This document shows positions 60,813-64,000 of a stretch of 64,000 nt of DNA, one piece after another (position 1 is the stretch's first letter; each line of letters begins with the position of its first letter). Source of the stretch: Leptofilum sp041748655 (lineage in GTDB: Bacteria > Chloroflexota > Anaerolineae > Promineifilales > Promineifilaceae); NCBI GenBank assembly GCA_041748655.1, contig JBGTCV010000098.1, forward strand, positions 1 to 64,000. The letters run 5' to 3'. The translations under genes and the position numbers were made by a program. A model generated the notes under the pieces. That model was not told where the DNA came from, did not search any database, and worked only from the letters and a program-made list of their open reading frames with translations.

Positions 60813-62531
60813 ATGATCAAAGTTCCTAGCAAAATTGGTTTTCACACCGGGCCGGGCGGAAATCCCACCGGCATTGGCGATTTTATGCGGGCGCTAGACA
60901 AAGCTCGCATTCCTTTTTGCCTCAAGTCGGTTGATCATTACGGGCCGATTTTTGAGGCTCAGGAAATCATGAAAAAGAGCGGTGTACCGCATTTACTTAT
61001 ATTTCGTCTGAGCGACAACCACGCCGATTACACTTACGACACCCCTCCCTACAAAGATCCCAAATATGTGAACGATCCCGAAGGTGGCGCCGAAAAGCAT
61101 TGGCGCAAAACGGTGGGCAAACTGCCGCCGGAGTTTGACAAAGAGCGCGTCTGGCTGGAAGTGATTAACGAAGTTGATCGCAATTTGTGTGACTGGCTGG
61201 GCCGTTTTGCCGTGCGCATTGCCAGCCTGGCGCAGCGGGATGGCTACAAGGTGTCGCTGTTTGCCTGGTCGGGTGGGGAGCCGGAGCCGAGCTGCTGGGA
61301 AACACCGGGGATGCTGGCTTATTTGCGGTTGTGTGGGAAACGGCCGTCTCAAGCCGCCGTCGCCCTGCATGAATACAGCTTCATCGAGAGCGATATTTTC
61401 CACGAGTTTCCCTTTAAAGTTGGCCGGTTCCAATACCTGTTTCAGGTGTGCGACAAACATAATATCCCCCGCCCACGAGTACATATTACCGAATGGGGTT
61501 GGACACTCGACAGCGTACCCACGCCTGAGAAAGCAATTGAGGATATGCGCAAGGTGGGGCAGCTCTATGCCCGGTTCCCGGAAATTGAAGGGGTGGCCAT
61601 CTGGTATCTTGGCCCTGGCTTTGGCAATATCGCCAACAAGGCGCAGCGGCTGATCAAACCGGTGACGGAGTTTACCCTCAACCACCGCTTTGAGGTGCCG
61701 GAAGGCAGCGGGCAGATCAATATTCCCGAAATTGGCGGTACGCCGCAGCCCGTTTTGCCAGACCCACAGCCCACGCCGCCACAGCCCACGCCGCCACAGC
61801 CCACACCACCGCAGCCCACGCCGCCACAGCCCACGCCACCGCAGCCCACACCGCCACAGCCCACGCCTTCGCCCAACGCCCAATTTGTGGCCGACATTAC
61901 CATCCCCGATGACACGCGCTTGCAGGCAGGATCAACTTTTGTGAAGACGTGGCGGCTGAAAAACACGGGCAACGTGGCCTGGGGTGAAGGATATAAACTG
62001 CTGTTTGCTGACGGCACGACGATGACTAAAAAGACGACGCAGACCTTGCCCAACGTTCAGCCGGGGCAAGAGGCCAATGTCTCCATTGAGTTTACGGCCC
62101 CAGCACAGCCAGGCGTCTATTTTAGCGATTGGCGCTTGCAGGATGATCAGGGCAATCTGTTTGGGGATATTGTGTTTACGCGCATCATTTCGGTAGATGA
62201 ACGACCCAGCGATGGGGCGTTTGTGGCGGATGTGACCGTTCCTGACGTTACCAGAATGACGCCAGGACAAACCTTTGTCAAAACGTGGCGGGTGCGGAAT
62301 ACAGGGAAACGGCCGTGGGGCAACGGTTTCCGGCTGGTCTTTGTCAAAGGAACCGCCATGACCACCACGCGCAGCATGCCGCTGGCTGCCTGTGCGCCGG
62401 GCCAGGAGGTGGAAATTTCCATCCAGCAGACAGCGCCCACCCGGCGCGGCACCTACTTTGGCGATTGGCGAATGCGGGACGATCGGGGCAACTTGTTCGG
62501 GGAAGTACTGTTCTTACGGATTGTTGTTTAA
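60813..62531 (+). CDS. TIM-barrel glycosidase-like protein with two NBR1-type Ig domains
   Basis: 572 residues. Part 1 (about 1-300) resembles a glycoside-hydrolase barrel: GFHTGPGG, WLEVINEVDR, ITEWGWTLDS and GVAIWYLGPG, with candidate acids Glu in NEV and TEWGW. A tandem linker of PQPTPP units (about 318-352) leads to two copies of an Ig-like domain of the 'next to BRCA1' type: FVADITIPDDTRLQAGSTFVKTW and FVADVTVPDVTRMTPGQTFVKTW, each ending in a GDI/GEV..RIISV pattern. The ATG at 60813 has AGGAGG just upstream and no signal peptide; an earlier frame from 60705 would add 36 residues. Function unknown. Confidence 0.75.
   Translation: MIKVPSKIGFHTGPGGNPTGIGDFMRALDKARIPFCLKSVDHYGPIFEAQEIMKKSGVPHLLIFRLSDNHADYTYDTPPYKDPKYVNDPEGGAEKHWRKTVGKLPPEFDKERVWLEVINEVDRNLCDWLGRFAVRIASLAQRDGYKVSLFAWSGGEPEPSCWETPGMLAYLRLCGKRPSQAAVALHEYSFIESDIFHEFPFKVGRFQYLFQVCDKHNIPRPRVHITEWGWTLDSVPTPEKAIEDMRKVGQLYARFPEIEGVAIWYLGPGFGNIANKAQRLIKPVTEFTLNHRFEVPEGSGQINIPEIGGTPQPVLPDPQPTPPQPTPPQPTPPQPTPPQPTPPQPTPPQPTPSPNAQFVADITIPDDTRLQAGSTFVKTWRLKNTGNVAWGEGYKLLFADGTTMTKKTTQTLPNVQPGQEANVSIEFTAPAQPGVYFSDWRLQDDQGNLFGDIVFTRIISVDERPSDGAFVADVTVPDVTRMTPGQTFVKTWRVRNTGKRPWGNGFRLVFVKGTAMTTTRSMPLAACAPGQEVEISIQQTAPTRRGTYFGDWRMRDDRGNLFGEVLFLRIVV
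61765..61866 (+). repeat. Minisatellite encoding PQPTPP
   Basis: About nine copies of CCACAGCCCACGCCG and variants (15 bp, PQPTP), differing in third positions. It makes the linker between the barrel and the Ig domains. Not a CRISPR array. Confidence 0.9.
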
Positions 62532-62540
62532 GGATCATCA

Positions 62541-62590
62541 ACCGCAAAGGACGCAAAGAACGCAATTGCGCCCTTTGCGTCTTTGCGGTG
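62541..62590. repeat. CGCAAAGGACGCAAAG hairpin repeat
   Basis: ACCGCAAAGGACGCAAAGAA and CGCAA on the left are mirrored by TTGCG and CTTTGCGTCTTTGCGGT on the right, one of the cleanest members of the family at 30123, 32706 and 39087. It lies between converging genes. Confidence 0.85.
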
Positions 62591-62600
62591 AAATTAATTC

Positions 62601-63653
62601 TTAGCCAGCCAGGAATTCTTCCAAATTGGCTTTGCTGATGCGGTAAGCGTTGCCAATCTTGCGTGCTTTTAGATCCCCTGCTTCGATGGCAGCCAGCACA
62701 TCTTCATAGGAAACCTGCAAAATTTCGGCCGCCTGCTGCGGTGTCATGATGTCTGGCATACCGCCACCACTGCTTTCGCCAGATGGGGCAGGTGCCGCTT
62801 GGGACTGCTGCGCTTGCTGCTGCTGTTGCTGCTGCATACTTTGCATTGCCGCCATGCCCATTGCGCCAAATCCAATTTCGCCCATACCACCTCCTGCCGG
62901 ATTTTCAGCGGCCGCCACAAAGGCGTCGGCCTGTTGTTTCTGGGTGTAGCTGGTGCCGTAGCCCATGTTGGTGACCACTTCCAACGATTTGGGATGCAGC
63001 CCCATGCGAATGTTGAAATCGACCAGGACCATGCCAAGGGCGTCGAATTCGGCCTGGAGCAGCCCGATGAGCAATTCGTTGAGGTCTTGCGAGAAAGATT
63101 GCAGCTGAGCCGGGCCGAGGTTTTTGGCGATGGCCAGCTCGCTCATCTTGTCTTGCATCATGATGGCCAGCTTCGGATCGAGACGATCCTTCATTTGGGA
63201 CTGGCGCACGCTTTCGCGGAAGGCGTCCATGGCGTTCAGGAAGCGCCACGGCTCTTTGATGCGCACCACATAGGTGCCGTTGCCCACAATGGCGCTGGCC
63301 CCTGGGGAGCGGTTGGCATGTTCGATGATGATGGGTTGCGTGGTGCCCCATTTCATAGTCACGTCCGTGGTTTTAACGTAATAAACGTCGGCGGTGAAGA
63401 CGTTTTTGCCGCCAAACAGCCCGCGTTCCAGCAAATCGGTGAGGAAGGGAATGTTGGCGGTGGTGAGAATGTGGGTGCCCGGTTCGAAGGTGCCCATTGC
63501 GGAACCACTGCGGACAAATACGGCCGTTTCCCCCGGATTCACAATACAGGGTGAGCCTAACTTAATATCGCCCAGTCCACCGGGCGGGAATTTCCGTACA
63601 ACTTCGTCTCGAAGCCAGGAATCAATTGCTACGCGATCAAACACTTTTGCCAT
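62601..63653 (-). CDS. SPFH-domain protein with C-terminal excisionase-like helix-turn-helix
   Basis: 350 residues. The SPFH/band-7-like domain (about 20-245) is of the virion-core/YdjI type (VIVNPGETAVFVRSG, KFPPGGLGDIKLGSP, NRSPGASAIVGNGTYVVRI). A Gln-rich stretch (MQSMQQQQQQQAQQSQAA, about 268-288) leads to a MerR/excisionase-like end: MTPQQAAEILQVSYEDVLAA then GDLKARKIGNAYRISKANLEEFL. SPFH proteins oligomerise at membranes; the DNA-binding-like end is more often found in short helper proteins. Function unknown. GGAGA lies upstream of the ATG. The following gene on the same strand is the one cut by the window edge, upstream of it. Confidence 0.8.
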   Translation of the reverse strand: MAKVFDRVAIDSWLRDEVVRKFPPGGLGDIKLGSPCIVNPGETAVFVRSGSAMGTFEPGTHILTTANIPFLTDLLERGLFGGKNVFTADVYYVKTTDVTMKWGTTQPIIIEHANRSPGASAIVGNGTYVVRIKEPWRFLNAMDAFRESVRQSQMKDRLDPKLAIMMQDKMSELAIAKNLGPAQLQSFSQDLNELLIGLLQAEFDALGMVLVDFNIRMGLHPKSLEVVTNMGYGTSYTQKQQADAFVAAAENPAGGGMGEIGFGAMGMAAMQSMQQQQQQQAQQSQAAPAPSGESSGGGMPDIMTPQQAAEILQVSYEDVLAAIEAGDLKARKIGNAYRISKANLEEFLAG

Positions 63654-63676
63654 GAGTCAATCTCCTTAAGATTAAT

Positions 63677-63749
63677 CCGCAGATTACACAGATTAACGCA
63701 GATTATTAATTAGCAAAAGTTAATCTGCGTTAATCTGTGTAATCTGCGG
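63677..63749. repeat. Perfect 29-bp inverted repeat, AATCTGCG type
   Basis: The left arm 63677-63705 and the right arm 63721-63749 are exact reverse complements, each made of the words CCGCAGATTA, CACAGATTAA and CGCAGATTA. The loop is 15 nt. Best-preserved copy of the family at 4224, 30901 and 31845. It sits between two genes of the same strand. Confidence 0.95.
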
Positions 63750-63762
63750 TTTCATTATTTGA

Positions 63763-64000
63763 TTAGAAGTCGCTTTTGAATTCGTCTACGCTTGTTTCGC
63801 CAATGCCCTTAATTACTTCATCGCGGCCATCGAAGGTGCTGTTGGCTTCTTTCAAGGCACTGTCCAGGGCGCGAATGGCCCCGTTGATGTCGCCATCGTC
63901 ATTCACGGCAGCTTCTAGAACGGCCGTATCTGCCCCAATCGCCTCTGCCAGATTCAACATATTTTCGTCAAAAGCATAAATACGAGCCAGATCATCCTCT
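63763..64000 (-). CDS. C-terminal part of an unidentified acidic protein (cut by window edge)
   Basis: The frame is open from the right edge (reading EDDLARIYAFDENMLNLAEA) to a stop at 63763, 78 or more residues. The Met at 63960 is possible as a start but coding continues upstream and the sequence there looks equally protein-like. It is acidic, helical, and ends GIGETSVDEFKSDF. No family recognised. It precedes the SPFH gene on the same strand with a 29-bp hairpin between them. Confidence 0.6.
   Translation of the reverse strand, partial: EDDLARIYAFDENMLNLAEAIGADTAVLEAAVNDDGDINGAIRALDSALKEANSTFDGRDEVIKGIGETSVDEFKSDF

Noticed and set aside
61765..61866. Regular 15-bp repeats as a CRISPR array
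   Set aside because: No spacers; units are contiguous and encode PQPTP in frame.

Overview
The window looks like chromosomal DNA of a Chloroflexota bacterium, probably an uncultured Anaerolineae-like lineage. This is inferred from the protein set: a topoisomerase I with an N-terminal zinc ribbon, secreted proteins with a 'YLPIV/FLPLI' segment after the signal peptide, an NTF2-like penicillin-binding lipoprotein, and an S16-KhpA-RimM cluster. It is moderately GC-rich, densely coded, with no rRNA, tRNA, CRISPR array, IS transposase or prophage that I can see. Most genes are housekeeping or general metabolism, on both strands in short operons.

Layout. 1-3.0 kb: a phosphorelay (HPt protein, hybrid histidine kinase, start of a further gene). 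3.2-8.7 kb: SpoIIM-like membrane protein, APH-type phosphotransferase, an AbiV-like protein and a secreted DUF5107-like protein. 9.1-17.4 kb: information-processing genes (ffh, rpsP, khpA, rimM, dprA, manC, topA). 17.8-29.8 kb: secreted metzincin protease, hyuB, a PRTase, quinone oxidoreductase, a rhomboid/TPR/AI-2E-transporter operon, an epimerase, a CDF transporter and a P1 peptidase. 30.3-41.8 kb: Nudix-like protein, two methyltransferases, esterase, a heterodimeric ABC exporter, aldo/keto reductase, ABM protein and a class B PBP. 42.1-52.7 kb: MBL-fold protein, two response regulators, carbonic anhydrase, rplY, a GT-C glycosyltransferase, a spermidine-synthase-like membrane protein, a DUF1461-like protein, an SDR and an M23 lipoprotein. 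52.7-64 kb: bifunctional ftcD, a MoxR/DUF58/DUF4129 operon, an orphan DNA amino-methylase, a TIM-barrel-like protein with two NBR1-type Ig domains, an SPFH protein with an excisionase-like tail, and a gene cut by the window end.

Two genome-scale signals stand out more than any single gene. First, the palindrome ACGGCCGT (often extended to AACGGCCGTT) occurs about 111 times by hand count, roughly once per 580 bp, against about 1.6 expected from base composition. Nearly all copies lie inside genes, including ffh, rpsP, rimM, dprA, topA and rplY, in all three reading frames (TAV, NGR, RP). It behaves like cyanobacterial HIP1 (GCGATCGC) but has a different sequence. Second, most intergenic gaps hold imperfect or perfect hairpins built from short iterated words (TAATTGAG-, CAGTATT-, AATCTGCG-, CGCAAAG-type), resembling cyanobacterial STRR repeats. 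Several are also inserted in frame in coding genes (glycosyltransferase, HyuB, ABC exporter, DNA methylase). A hypermutable or replicated palindrome/hairpin system shaping this genome is the best candidate for something undescribed here.
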